Origin: Candidatus Nanoanaerosalina archaeon
GTDB lineage: Archaea; Nanohalarchaeota; Nanosalinia; Nanosalinales; Nanoanaerosalinaceae
NCBI GenBank assembly: GCA_022729275.1
Contig: JALDAH010000023.1
Location: 1-12,704, forward strand
Reading direction: 5' to 3'
DNA length: 12,704 nucleotides
A program made the translations under genes and the position numbers. Under the pieces are notes generated by a model. It had not been told where the DNA came from, made no database searches, and saw nothing but the letters and a program-made list of their open reading frames with translations. Positions 5,886 to 12,704 of the stretch are shown here, in pieces (the first letter of the stretch is position 1; the number at the start of each line of letters is the position of its first letter).

Positions 5886-7688
5886 TCAGAGATAAATGTT
5901 TAGACTGTCCTTAGAATGAGCTCCCAGTATTCTTGATGCTACATCTGATTTCTTCGTTATTCTTATCTGGCCGTTTTTACCTACTGTTGCAGTTAGTAGA
6001 TGGTTTTCACCACTAAATATATCTGACTGTCTACCGGAGTGTTCTTCGCCCACCTCCAATATAACGTGGTTTCCAACTTCAGAGATGTTGTATCCGGTTT
6101 TTCCCTGTAATGTATTTTTCTTGGGTTCTACAGTCAAGTTTATCCCTACCTCTTTCTCTATACTCTCTATATTTTTGCCTTTCTTACCTATAACTTCTGG
6201 TATTTTCTCTTCATCAACGTAAACTTTGGCTCTATTTTCAGATTCTATCTCTATCTCAGGATTTCTTATGTATTTTGATAGCTGATATTCAAGCTGTTCT
6301 TTTGCCAATTCCATGGTCTTTGATTTTTTTTCAGCCTTATTAACAGGTATAACCACAGTTTCTTCTCCATAAGTATATATTTCGTATTCAACTTCTCCTG
6401 TTTCAAAATCACTAACTTCTACTACAGGTCTTGCAAGATCTGCTTCCTGCATACCAGTAGGTACTTTTACAGAAAGTTCTAAGCTGTAAACTTTGGACAC
6501 TAAAGCATTTTCTATGAATACAACGGTATCCACAACCTGTGGTATGACTCCTAGTTCAAGTCTTCCAATAAGTCTCTGTACAGCATCTAGAGCTCTTGAT
6601 GCATGGACCACACCTATCATTCCAACTCCAGCAAGTCTCATATCGGAGAAAACTTCGAAATCCTCTGTTTTTCTAACTTCATCAAAAACGGTGTAGTCGG
6701 GTCTTACCAAAAGCAGCAGATCTCCTGTGTTCTCCATTTTGTCCTCAAGTGCCTTGTACTGTGTTATCTCCGGTCCGACCTGAAGATCTCTGGGATGTTC
6801 CATAGTCTTAACGACTTTTCCCTTCGAGGAATAAAGTTTGGCAAGTGCCTCAGCAAAGGTTGATTTTCCGTGTCCAGGAGCTCCTGCAACTAGGATTCCT
6901 TCGGCTCTTTCCTCAAGCCTCTGCCTGAACTTTTCCGTGAGTTCGTAATCATCTATAGTTAAGTGAGCCAGAGGTTTTACAGCAGTTATCTCCAGTTTTT
7001 CCGAAAATGGAGGTCTGGTTATAGCTATTCTATAATCACCTATCTGTAATACAGTTGCTCCAACCTTATCCATCTCTACTAAACCATCTTCCGATGTTTT
7101 AGCCTTTTCAAAAGCTTCTTCTGCTAATTTTTCAACGTAAGAATCAGCCATCTTGTGTTTACCTATATCAACGTATTTAAGGTTTCCAGGAACGCCTTTT
7201 TTTGCCTTGGGTTTCATTCCTTGTTTTATGTGGACTGACATGGTCTCCGAGTCAAAGTATTCCTTAAGTTCAAAATCAACCTCTTTGAATTCTTTCCTGA
7301 AAAACTTGAACTTTATGCCCTTGGCATCTGCAACCTTTGCCTGAATCCTGTCTGAAGTATATAAAGTAGCTCCTTCCTCTTCCGCTAATTTCCTTATAAT
7401 AGCATCTATTCTCCCTCTTTCCGCAAGTTTTATCTCATCTTTTGATGGTAAATCTCCCTTAAACTCCAGTGCTATATCGTGGGAATCCGCTTTTAACCTT
7501 ATTTTTTTTATCTCATCAAGACCTGTATCGCCTATCTCTCTACCGGTGTTGGCCTGATTTTCAAGTTCATTCACAACCGCCTCAGGTATAATTATCCTTT
7601 TCTTGTTAAGTTTCCCCTGATCTATCAGCTTTGAGAGTCTCCCATCTATGATAACAGAGGTGTCGGGCACTATATTTTCAACATCCAT
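5886..7688 (-). CDS. PINA-like protein: PIN domain, hexameric-type ATPase and KH domain
   Basis: The 600-residue protein has the full PIN-ATPase-KH architecture of COG1855. The PIN domain covers about 1-130 with acidic residues Asp9 (PDTSVIIDG), Glu41, Asp95 (GRIDAII) and Asp113 (TSDRI). Walker A is GAPGHGKST (269-277) and a Walker B-like DYTVFDEVRK is at 331-340. GVVHASRALDAVQRLIGR (359-376) is the PilT/VirB11-like His-box region. The KH domain has a GKKG loop at 501-504, followed by a roughly 70-residue C-terminal segment. The crenarchaeal homologue PINA has been reported as an ATPase that drives Holliday junction migration with Hjc and Hjm; a role in recombination or repair is inferred here. 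TTAAAAA sits 24-30 bases before the ATG, so the message is probably leaderless. Confidence 0.93.
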   Translation of the reverse strand: MDVENIVPDTSVIIDGRLSKLIDQGKLNKKRIIIPEAVVNELENQANTGREIGDTGLDEIKKIRLKADSHDIALEFKGDLPSKDEIKLAERGRIDAIIRKLAEEEGATLYTSDRIQAKVADAKGIKFKFFRKEFKEVDFELKEYFDSETMSVHIKQGMKPKAKKGVPGNLKYVDIGKHKMADSYVEKLAEEAFEKAKTSEDGLVEMDKVGATVLQIGDYRIAITRPPFSEKLEITAVKPLAHLTIDDYELTEKFRQRLEERAEGILVAGAPGHGKSTFAEALAKLYSSKGKVVKTMEHPRDLQVGPEITQYKALEDKMENTGDLLLLVRPDYTVFDEVRKTEDFEVFSDMRLAGVGMIGVVHASRALDAVQRLIGRLELGVIPQVVDTVVFIENALVSKVYSLELSVKVPTGMQEADLARPVVEVSDFETGEVEYEIYTYGEETVVIPVNKAEKKSKTMELAKEQLEYQLSKYIRNPEIEIESENRAKVYVDEEKIPEVIGKKGKNIESIEKEVGINLTVEPKKNTLQGKTGYNISEVGNHVILEVGEEHSGRQSDIFSGENHLLTATVGKNGQIRITKKSDVASRILGAHSKDSLNIYL

Positions 7689-7772
7689 AACATCTTAATG
7701 GAAAAAGACAATTTTTAAGTCTTCATTATTTAAGGGTGAAAGTTTTTTAGCTAGCTAGGACTATTTGTTTTT

Positions 7773-8348
7773 ATGGAAAATAGGATGGATAATATATCGG
7801 ATACTGTGGAAGACATCTCAAAGAGGATTAGCGAAATAAAGGGAGAAAATATCAATGAAGAAGAAAATGAGATGCATGAGAGATCCAAAATAGATGATGA
7901 AGAAATGGAGAAGGTGAAAAAAGATATCAACGATACAAGGGATAAGATCAGGGAAGAGCTATGGGAGAAGGTTGAGGATCCTCATTCAAATTATCCGGGT
8001 TTCAGGTCAGAAAAAGAAGATCTCTTTGAATCAACAGAAAAAGACGAGGAGAAACATGAAGGATCAGAAGAGGTTTCTGATAAAGAAGCAATAGATAAAA
8101 AAGTTGAAAAGGTTGATGATTCTCTTGAAGAAACAGGACTAACCGAAAAAGAGCAGAGAGAACTCGATATATTCTATGAAAAGTTTGATTATGCGAAGAA
8201 AAAAATTGTGGAGGGTGATTTTGAGCACCTTGAAAAAATTTATAAAAGCCTTTTAAAAGATTACCGGCATCTTAAATCTCTTGAAATAGCTACCAAAAAA
8301 GAAAAGAACGCTTTAAAAAAGATTTACAGTAAGCTTAATAAATATTAG
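7773..8348 (+). CDS. Acidic, highly charged helical protein of unknown function
   Basis: The 191-residue protein has no hydrophobic segment. Residues 1-60 and 90-130 are rich in Glu, Asp and Lys and look like disordered or coiled-coil sequence. The last 60 residues (from about DIFYEKFDYAKKKIVEGDF) resemble the TPR-like two-helix units common at the end of DPANN and other archaeal proteins, with a Gly between helices and regularly spaced Tyr and Leu. I cannot assign a function. A TATA-like ATTATTTAAG (7724-7733) would give a leader of about 15-20 bases. The gene is divergent from the PINA-like gene and 26 bases upstream of the MFS gene. Confidence 0.75.
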   Translation: MENRMDNISDTVEDISKRISEIKGENINEEENEMHERSKIDDEEMEKVKKDINDTRDKIREELWEKVEDPHSNYPGFRSEKEDLFESTEKDEEKHEGSEEVSDKEAIDKKVEKVDDSLEETGLTEKEQRELDIFYEKFDYAKKKIVEGDFEHLEKIYKSLLKDYRHLKSLEIATKKEKNALKKIYSKLNKY

Positions 8349-8374
8349 GTTTCATAATTCCTTCTTGTTTAACA

Positions 8375-9559
8375 TTGGATTTAAGAGAAAAGATTTCATT
8401 GGCCCCAGCAAGTACATTGAGATTTTTTTTCATAAACGGAACAGTGATTATTCTACAGATATATTTTGAGAGTTTGAAGGGTAGTTCCTTCCAGATCGGA
8501 CTCATACAATCAGCTCTCTGGGGAGGTATACTTGTTTTTTCACCTTTTTGGGGAAGCCTTGCCGATAAAACCGGAAGGAGTAAAGGCATCCTTCTTTCAA
8601 CCATGGTTATAGGAGCATTACTTATACCTCTTTTAGGTTTTACTGAGAACATATGGTTTTTGTTAATAATATTGACATTAATTTCTATATTCACATCTTC
8701 TTTTCAACCTATTATACTATCTATAACTTCTAAAAACAGTTCTAAAGAAAAAAGAGGTTCTAATATGTCAATATACAACTCTTCCAGGTCTCTGGGTATA
8801 GCAGCTGGAAGGTTTTTTGCAGGAATCCTCCTTTCCCTGTTTATATTCAGAAACATTTTCTGGATTTATTTTGTGGTTGGCCTTGGAGCTATCTTCTCAA
8901 CATATCTAATACCTGTGAAGGAAAATAAAGGACATATAACACTTGATATACTAAAAAAATCTTTCAAAAAAGTTATACCTACAAAACTTGGTGAATTATG
9001 GCATGCAAACGGCCATAAATACCTTTTGTCAGCAATATTTCTAAGAAAAGCTGCTATGACCGGTGTTGCATCTATGCTGGCAGTTTTTGTGACAACTGTT
9101 AGGACTCTAAGCAATGCACAGATGGGACTTATTGTGGGTGTGGGTCCTGCCATACAGGTCCTTTTCATGGTTTTATTTGGAAAACTTGTAGATGGTATCG
9201 GTAGAAAAGAAATATACACTCTTGGATTCCTAGCTTGTTCAACGGTACCGGTAATATACGCCTCTTCATCAACTTTTTACGGTTTCATGATAGGTTCAGC
9301 TGTACTCGGCATATCTTTTTCAGCTATCACAGCAGGTACCACAGCATTTATAGGAGATATAGCCCCTCATTCAAGACAGGGAGAACTTTTAGGTGTTAGA
9401 AAAACCATCCAAGGTATAGCAGGTGTGTTTGGAGGTTTAATAGGGGGTATTATAACTTCTGTACTGGGATTCAATTACATGTTTTACTCGATGAGTTTAT
9501 TGATGATTTTTGGAACTTTAATAGCGTTTTTCTATACTACAAAAACCATGAATTACTGA
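8375..9559 (+). CDS. Major facilitator superfamily transporter
   Basis: The 394-residue protein has a typical 12-helix MFS layout. Motif A is present in both halves: WGSLADKTGRSK (about 58-69) between helices 2 and 3, and FGKLVDGIGRKE (about 269-280) between helices 8 and 9. A Pro/Gly-rich helix 5 segment follows (SRSLGIAAGRFFAGILL), and the second half has SRQGELLGVRKTIQGIAG. Drug or metabolite efflux is a common role, but the substrate is unknown. The likely start is a TTG at 8375. The frame stays open upstream with no ATG or GTG, and AATAAATATT (8338-8347) is roughly at TATA distance for a leaderless start. The stop overlaps the hisS stop by seven bases in convergent orientation. Confidence 0.92.
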   Translation: MDLREKISLAPASTLRFFFINGTVIILQIYFESLKGSSFQIGLIQSALWGGILVFSPFWGSLADKTGRSKGILLSTMVIGALLIPLLGFTENIWFLLIILTLISIFTSSFQPIILSITSKNSSKEKRGSNMSIYNSSRSLGIAAGRFFAGILLSLFIFRNIFWIYFVVGLGAIFSTYLIPVKENKGHITLDILKKSFKKVIPTKLGELWHANGHKYLLSAIFLRKAAMTGVASMLAVFVTTVRTLSNAQMGLIVGVGPAIQVLFMVLFGKLVDGIGRKEIYTLGFLACSTVPVIYASSSTFYGFMIGSAVLGISFSAITAGTTAFIGDIAPHSRQGELLGVRKTIQGIAGVFGGLIGGIITSVLGFNYMFYSMSLLMIFGTLIAFFYTTKTMNY

Positions 9560-10854
9560 AAATATCCCTCTAAACTTTTTAAGTCAACCTGTTCTTCTTC
9601 CCCAGAAACCATATCCTTCACGGTTACCTCTCCTTTTTCAAGATCTCTTTCCCCTACAATAACTAGTTTTTTTGTATTGATTCGGTTAGCATATCCCATC
9701 TGATTCCCGAAGTTCCTGCCCGATAGATCGACCTCCACCCTTAAATCCTGATCCCTTAGAGATTTTGCTACCTCCAGAGATTTTCTCTTGACTGATTCGG
9801 AGACGTTCAAAACGTATACATCTGTCTCGACTTCCTCTTCTGGCCACAAATTTTCTCGTTTCATCAACAATTCTATAACCGCATCGCCGGGTGCAAATCC
9901 TACTGCAGGCGTTTTTTCACCTCCAAGAGTTTCTATAAGATCATCATACCTTCCTCCTCCACAGAGAGCTCTTAGGTCGCCTTCCGTATCAAATATCTCG
10001 AAAACCATACCCGTGTAATATGCTAAACCTCTGATAATTGAAAGGTCGATCACACAGTTGTCTAATACATCGTAACTATCCAGTAATTCTTTCAATTTCA
10101 AAAGCCTTTTATATGCTTCTATGCTATCGTCTGAGTCAGGTACTAGTTCTTCTAGTTCAGGCATTACATCTTCAAAGTTTCCGCTCAGCTCTGTAACCTT
10201 GTTTACTATCTTAGATTCTTTTTTACTTAGACCTGCATCTACAAGTTCATTCAAAAATTCTTTTTGTGACATCTTTTCCTTGTCATCTATAATGTTAAGA
10301 ACTTCCACCATTGATTGTTTTATTCCGTAGGTTGACAAGATACTCTCAAGAATTCTTCTGTCATTTATCCTTATTTCAGCTGCTTTTTCAAGCCCTAATT
10401 CTTTGAGCATTTCCACAGCTACAGCTATGATTTCGGCATCTGCTTCAACAGATCCCTCTCCAAAAATATCGTAATTAAACTGATAGAACTCTCTCAATCT
10501 TCCTCTTTGAGTGCTTTCATATCTCCAGAACTTGGATTCAGAAAACCATTTTATGGGTTTGGGGACGTCCTTGTTCTCCTTTACCATCCTGGCCCTGGTG
10601 GGTGTCTCTTCAGGTATCAAAGTTACTTCCCTTCCACCTTTATCCTTAAAGCTGTAGGTCTGCTGCACAAGTTCCTCCCCTGATTTTATCATGAACAGCT
10701 CCATTGGTTCAAGACTAGGGGTTCCAATCTCTCTGAACCCGAACTTTTCAGCTACTTTTCTCATAGAATCAAAAATTTTTCTTCTGGCAATCATCTCACC
10801 GGGTAAGAACTCCCTGAAACCTTTGAGTTTCTGTATATCCTGATCTTTCACCAT
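9553..10854 (-). CDS. hisS: Histidine--tRNA ligase
   Basis: The 433-residue protein is full length. It charges tRNA-His and is a cytoplasmic class II dimer. Motif 1 is around GTPSLEPMELF (44-54). Motif 2 is FWRYESTQRGRLREFYQFN (109-127). The His-specific motifs are RGLAYYTG (275-282) and CGGGRYD (298-304). Motif 3 is PAVGFAPGDAVIEL (316-329), which lacks the Arg seen in the bacterial GFxxGxER form. The anticodon-binding domain covers about 340-433 (TDVYVLNVSESVKRKSLEVA onward). GGTGTGAAT just upstream of the ATG is a good ribosome binding site, and the gene starts 16 bases after the MBF1 stop, so the two form an operon. Confidence 0.97.
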   Translation of the reverse strand: MVKDQDIQKLKGFREFLPGEMIARRKIFDSMRKVAEKFGFREIGTPSLEPMELFMIKSGEELVQQTYSFKDKGGREVTLIPEETPTRARMVKENKDVPKPIKWFSESKFWRYESTQRGRLREFYQFNYDIFGEGSVEADAEIIAVAVEMLKELGLEKAAEIRINDRRILESILSTYGIKQSMVEVLNIIDDKEKMSQKEFLNELVDAGLSKKESKIVNKVTELSGNFEDVMPELEELVPDSDDSIEAYKRLLKLKELLDSYDVLDNCVIDLSIIRGLAYYTGMVFEIFDTEGDLRALCGGGRYDDLIETLGGEKTPAVGFAPGDAVIELLMKRENLWPEEEVETDVYVLNVSESVKRKSLEVAKSLRDQDLRVEVDLSGRNFGNQMGYANRINTKKLVIVGERDLEKGEVTVKDMVSGEEEQVDLKSLEGYFQ

Positions 10855-10870
10855 CTTTATTCACACCTGA

Positions 10871-11335
10871 TTATTTTTTCTTTTTGACCTTGGCTATGTC
10901 GCCTATGGTTGCTTTTGAAGTTTTATTTTCTTTTTTTCTTGTTTCGTAGTCCAACTGGCTTTCCTGCTGGTACAGCTGTATACCAAGAACTCTCTTAATC
11001 TTTTTTGCAAGTTTTTCATCGGGCTTTAACTTGCCTGATTCTATCCTGTGGACCACGGATTCCTTAACTTTCATCTCTTCTGAAAGATCTTCTATCGACA
11101 TATCCTTTGATTCTCTCTTTGCCTTAACTTTTTTATCGAAGTCCTCCACAAGATGTTTTCTCTGGGACCTTGGCTTCCTCCTATTTTTTTTCTTATTTTT
11201 AAATCTGTTCTTAACTTTTCTAGGAGATGATATTACCTCTCCAGTATCCTGACAGTTTTCACAGAGCTTTAAAACTGCTCCTTCCACTTTAACTTTCGTA
11301 AGTTTTGCGTCTTGTCCACACATTTCACATTTCAT
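10871..11335 (-). CDS. Archaeal multiprotein bridging factor 1 (MBF1)
   Basis: The 154-residue protein has an N-terminal zinc ribbon (Cys3, Cys6, Cys25, Cys28) and a very basic linker (about 39-60). An XRE/Cro-type helix-turn-helix follows at about 66-120 (MSIEDLSEEMKVKESVVHRIESGKLKP). A charged C-terminal tail ends in KKKK. This is the standard archaeal MBF1 order. The family is linked to transcription and, in Archaea, to ribosome binding. GGTGTGAT four bases before the ATG is a near-perfect match to the 16S anti-SD. It is the first gene of the mbf1-hisS operon, with TTAAATAAAG near 11391-11400 as probable TATA and a structured leader of about 35 bases. Confidence 0.95.
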   Translation of the reverse strand: MKCEMCGQDAKLTKVKVEGAVLKLCENCQDTGEVISSPRKVKNRFKNKKKNRRKPRSQRKHLVEDFDKKVKAKRESKDMSIEDLSEEMKVKESVVHRIESGKLKPDEKLAKKIKRVLGIQLYQQESQLDYETRKKENKTSKATIGDIAKVKKKK

Positions 11336-11390
11336 TTATCACACCCTGTAAAAAGGGAACGGTACCGTGTAACTGTAAATTGTTCCGTCA
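11336..11390 (-). promoter_or_regulatory. Structured leader upstream of MBF1
   Basis: The leader contains the ten-base palindrome ACGGTACCGT (11359-11368), a longer pairing option GGAAC/GTTCC (11382-11386 with 11356-11360), and a small hairpin CCCT-TTTTAC-AGGG (11343-11356) whose 3' arm covers the first bases of the ribosome binding site. This could modulate translation or be an operator for the HTH protein it precedes. Both ideas are inference. Confidence 0.3.
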
Positions 11391-11453
11391 ACTTTATTTA
11401 ACCTTTTTATCATTCCCACAAATCCTAACAAAAATGAAGGAATCAGAACAATA

Positions 11454-11460
11454 TTTATAA
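11454..11460 (+). promoter_or_regulatory. TATA box of the S17e gene
   Basis: TTTATAA lies about 40 bases before the ATG at 11500. It predicts a start of transcription near 11482 and a leader of about 18 bases that contains the GGTGA site at 11488-11492. Confidence 0.5.
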
Positions 11461-11499
11461 CCTTTACATCCAAAACCCTTTTTGAACGGTGAATCACAG

Positions 11500-11697
11500 A
11501 TGGGAAGAGTAAGACCTCACTACATAAAAAGAATGGCTAGAGACCTAGTGGAAAAACATGATGAAGAGTTTGAACAAGATTTCAATCACAACAAAGAAGT
11601 TTTGAAACAGCTTGACCTTTTTGAAAGCAGCAAGGTCAGAAACAGAGTTGCAGGTTATATTGTCAGGGTTCTGGGAAACAGAAAGTTTGACGAATAA
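11500..11697 (+). CDS. rps17e: 30S ribosomal protein S17e
   Basis: From the ATG at 11500 the protein has 65 residues and begins MGRVRPHYIKRMARDLVEK, the diagnostic N-terminus of S17e. It continues with FEQDFNHNKEVLKQL and SSKVRNRVAGYIVRVLGN, all typical of the family. It is a small-subunit ribosomal protein of Archaea and eukaryotes. A TTG at 11482 would add six residues, but it overlaps the predicted transcription start. GGTGA seven bases before the ATG favours the shorter form. The gene is convergent with the IMPase-family gene, 21 bases between stops. Confidence 0.96.
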   Translation: MGRVRPHYIKRMARDLVEKHDEEFEQDFNHNKEVLKQLDLFESSKVRNRVAGYIVRVLGNRKFDE

Positions 11698-11718
11698 TTT
11701 GGCAAAAGTCTGCTTAAC

Positions 11719-12480
11719 CTATAGATCCTTCAGTTTCTCGATTATTTGTTTATGTATCTTTCCGTTCGAGGCTATCAAAGTTTTGCTTGAAAGAGTCCAT
11801 TTACTTCCTCCAAAAGTGGTTGCTTTACCCCCAGCTTCTTTGAGTATAAGCATTCCCGGTACAGCATCATATCTAGGAGCTCCAGGAAAAACAAACGCCT
11901 CGGAAGTTCCCTGTGCTACCATGCAGTACTCTATAGATGCTGAACCTATCTGTCTTAAATCCTTACATTTTGTCTTTAACTTTCCGTAAAGTTCAACAGC
12001 TTTGCTTGAATCTTCAGGTTTCTTTCCGTGGCAGTAAACTATCAGGGATTCTTCAAGCTGATTCGTATCAGACACATTTAATTCTTCGCCATTAAGATAT
12101 GCTCCCTCATCCTTTTTCGCGTAAAATAAATCATCTGTGAACGGTATGTATACCGCAGATAAAAGTATTTCATCACCTTCATCAATTAGTGCTACAGCTG
12201 ATGAAAAAGCAGGACTGTTCAAAACGTAATTGGTGGTTCCATCAAGAGGATCAACTATCCATGTCTTTCCGTCTCCATCGTGTTTGCCTGTTTCCTCTCC
12301 AAAAATAGAGTGACCTGTTTTTTTGAGAATCTTTATTATCTTTTTTTCGGCTTTGAGATCTATATCTGTAACAAGATCGTGTTTGGCTTTTCTCTCCACG
12401 CCATAATTCTTGTTATAGTTTTTTCTGAGAATTTTGCCTGCTTTTTTTACAGCTTTTTTAGCCTGGTTGAGATCTGACAT
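11719..12480 (-). CDS. suhB: Inositol monophosphatase family phosphatase (IMPase/FBPase type)
   Basis: The 253-residue protein has the standard length and metal-site motifs. IFGEET (59-64) supplies Glu62/63. WIVDPLDGTTNY (74-85) carries the Asp-Pro-Leu-Asp-Gly-Thr metal site. GSASIEYCMVAQG is at 179-191. PRYDAVPGMLILKEAGG (202-218) carries Asp205 in place of the usual WDxAAG, with Tyr for Trp. Archaeal members dephosphorylate inositol-1-phosphate and often fructose-1,6-bisphosphate, so this may serve inositol lipid, compatible-solute or sugar metabolism. The specific substrate is not decided by sequence. A TTTTAA about 25-30 bases before the ATG suggests a leaderless message. An inverted repeat CTGAT-AAA-ATCAG (12482-12494) sits directly before the ATG. 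Confidence 0.94.
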   Translation of the reverse strand: MSDLNQAKKAVKKAGKILRKNYNKNYGVERKAKHDLVTDIDLKAEKKIIKILKKTGHSIFGEETGKHDGDGKTWIVDPLDGTTNYVLNSPAFSSAVALIDEGDEILLSAVYIPFTDDLFYAKKDEGAYLNGEELNVSDTNQLEESLIVYCHGKKPEDSSKAVELYGKLKTKCKDLRQIGSASIEYCMVAQGTSEAFVFPGAPRYDAVPGMLILKEAGGKATTFGGSKWTLSSKTLIASNGKIHKQIIEKLKDL

Positions 12481-12520
12481 GCTGATAAAATCAGTTTCTT
12501 ATCGTTAAAATAGTTGTGGG

Positions 12521-12526
12521 AAAAAA
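12521..12526 (-). terminator. T6 tract ending the right-edge RNA
   Basis: On the minus strand a run of six T follows the last predicted stem of the structured RNA by about eight bases. It precedes the promoter of the IMPase-family gene. Confidence 0.4.
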
Positions 12527-12534
12527 TTTAGAAT

Positions 12535-12704
12535 TGGCAGGTCTGGGTTGATTTCGTCACCCGTGCCTTATCCAATGGTGCGACTCGCGAATTTCACCCG
12601 TGTGTTTTACTCTACGCATACAAAAGACGTATCAACCTTGAATCAGTTGTAGTGGCCTTTTGCTCTACACCTTAGTTGGATAGGTCCGACCTTTTGCCTC
12701 TATA
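12535..12704 (-). ncRNA. Structured non-coding RNA, RNase P RNA-like, 5' end outside the window
   Basis: This stretch has no open frame of note and is more GC-balanced than its surroundings. On the minus strand it has GNRA/A-rich loops typical of structured RNA. The segment GGGTGAAATTCGCGAGTC followed by ATAAGGC resembles the archaeal RNase P GGTGAAACGGCGAG...GCAAGGC region. Two earlier GTAGAG(C/T)AAAA segments resemble the CR-II area. Supported pairings include TATCCAA with TTGGATA, GGGTGA-CGAAA-TCAACCC with a bulged A, GTGTAG with CTACAAC, and AGGTCGG with CCAGACCT. The canonical RNase P 3' motifs (the AGATGAATG-like CR-IV and the CR-V strand of P4) are not seen, so the assignment is tentative. 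It is not SRP, 5S, 16S or 23S RNA by any conserved block I can find. Confidence 0.5.

Noticed and set aside
6603..6863. Plus-strand open frames inside the PINA-like gene, and similar shadows in hisS, MFS and IMPase genes
   Set aside because: They lie opposite well-conserved coding sequence and have no family similarity or start signals.
7727..7741. Shared motif ATTTAAGGGTGAA here and on the minus strand at 3406-3418 as a regulatory element
   Set aside because: It is simply a TATA-like run next to a GGTGA, both common in this genome, and its distances to the two genes differ greatly.
11482..11499. TTG start giving six extra residues on S17e
   Set aside because: The family begins at MGRVRP, and GGTGA is correctly spaced for the ATG at 11500.
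12535..12704. SRP RNA, 5S rRNA or fragments of 16S/23S rRNA at the right edge
   Set aside because: None of the conserved blocks of those RNAs (SRP GGAAG/AGCA S-domain loop, 5S CCGAAC, rRNA core motifs) are present on either strand.

Overview
The window is archaeal, AT-rich, and gene-dense. Four things point to Archaea: a tRNA split by a long anticodon-loop intron, an archaeal-type MBF1 (zinc ribbon plus HTH) in an operon with hisS, ribosomal protein S17e, and a PIN-ATPase-KH protein of the archaeal PINA/COG1855 type. Many genes have a TATA-like box 24-30 bases before the start codon and no room for a leader, so transcripts are probably leaderless. Genes inside operons, or with short leaders, instead carry GGTGA- or GAGGAG-type ribosome binding sites. 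Neither tRNA has an encoded CCA. The overall look (small genes, lysine/glutamate-rich proteins, hypothetical helical proteins) is compatible with a DPANN-type or other euryarchaeal lineage. I cannot fix the taxon from this window.

Layout, left to right. 1-190: C-terminal end of a thioredoxin-fold protein. 303-502: intron-containing tRNA with anticodon CAT. 562-1686 (-): a nitroreductase followed by a YbaK-type deacylase. The nitroreductase is divergent from a class I photolyase (1751-3157, +). 3174-3955 (-): two small hypothetical genes around a spacer with a palindrome. 4037-4111 (-): tRNA-Ile(GAT). 4166-5317 (-): a four-helix membrane protein and a HAD-family protein. 5429-5874 (+): two small tandem paralogues. 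5886-7688 (-): PINA-like PIN-ATPase-KH protein. 7773-9559 (+): an acidic helical protein and an MFS transporter. 9553-11335 (-): MBF1-HisRS operon. 11500-11697 (+): ribosomal protein S17e. 11719-12480 (-): inositol monophosphatase family enzyme. 12535 to the end (-): a structured RNA running out of the window, most like an RNase P RNA.

The genes fall into translation (two tRNAs, HisRS, YbaK deacylase, S17e, MBF1, possible RNase P RNA), DNA repair and recombination (photolyase, PINA), flavin/thiol redox (nitroreductase, thioredoxin-fold protein) and small-molecule metabolism or transport (IMPase, MFS). Three points stand out. The photolyase lacks the FAD-proximal Trp of the photoreduction triad and the Asn facing flavin N5. 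The HAD protein lacks its catalytic nucleophile and a metal ligand, so it is probably a pseudoenzyme. The structured RNA at the right edge resembles the RNase P specificity region but shows no normal 3' catalytic half. I see no mobile elements, CRISPR arrays or phage genes.
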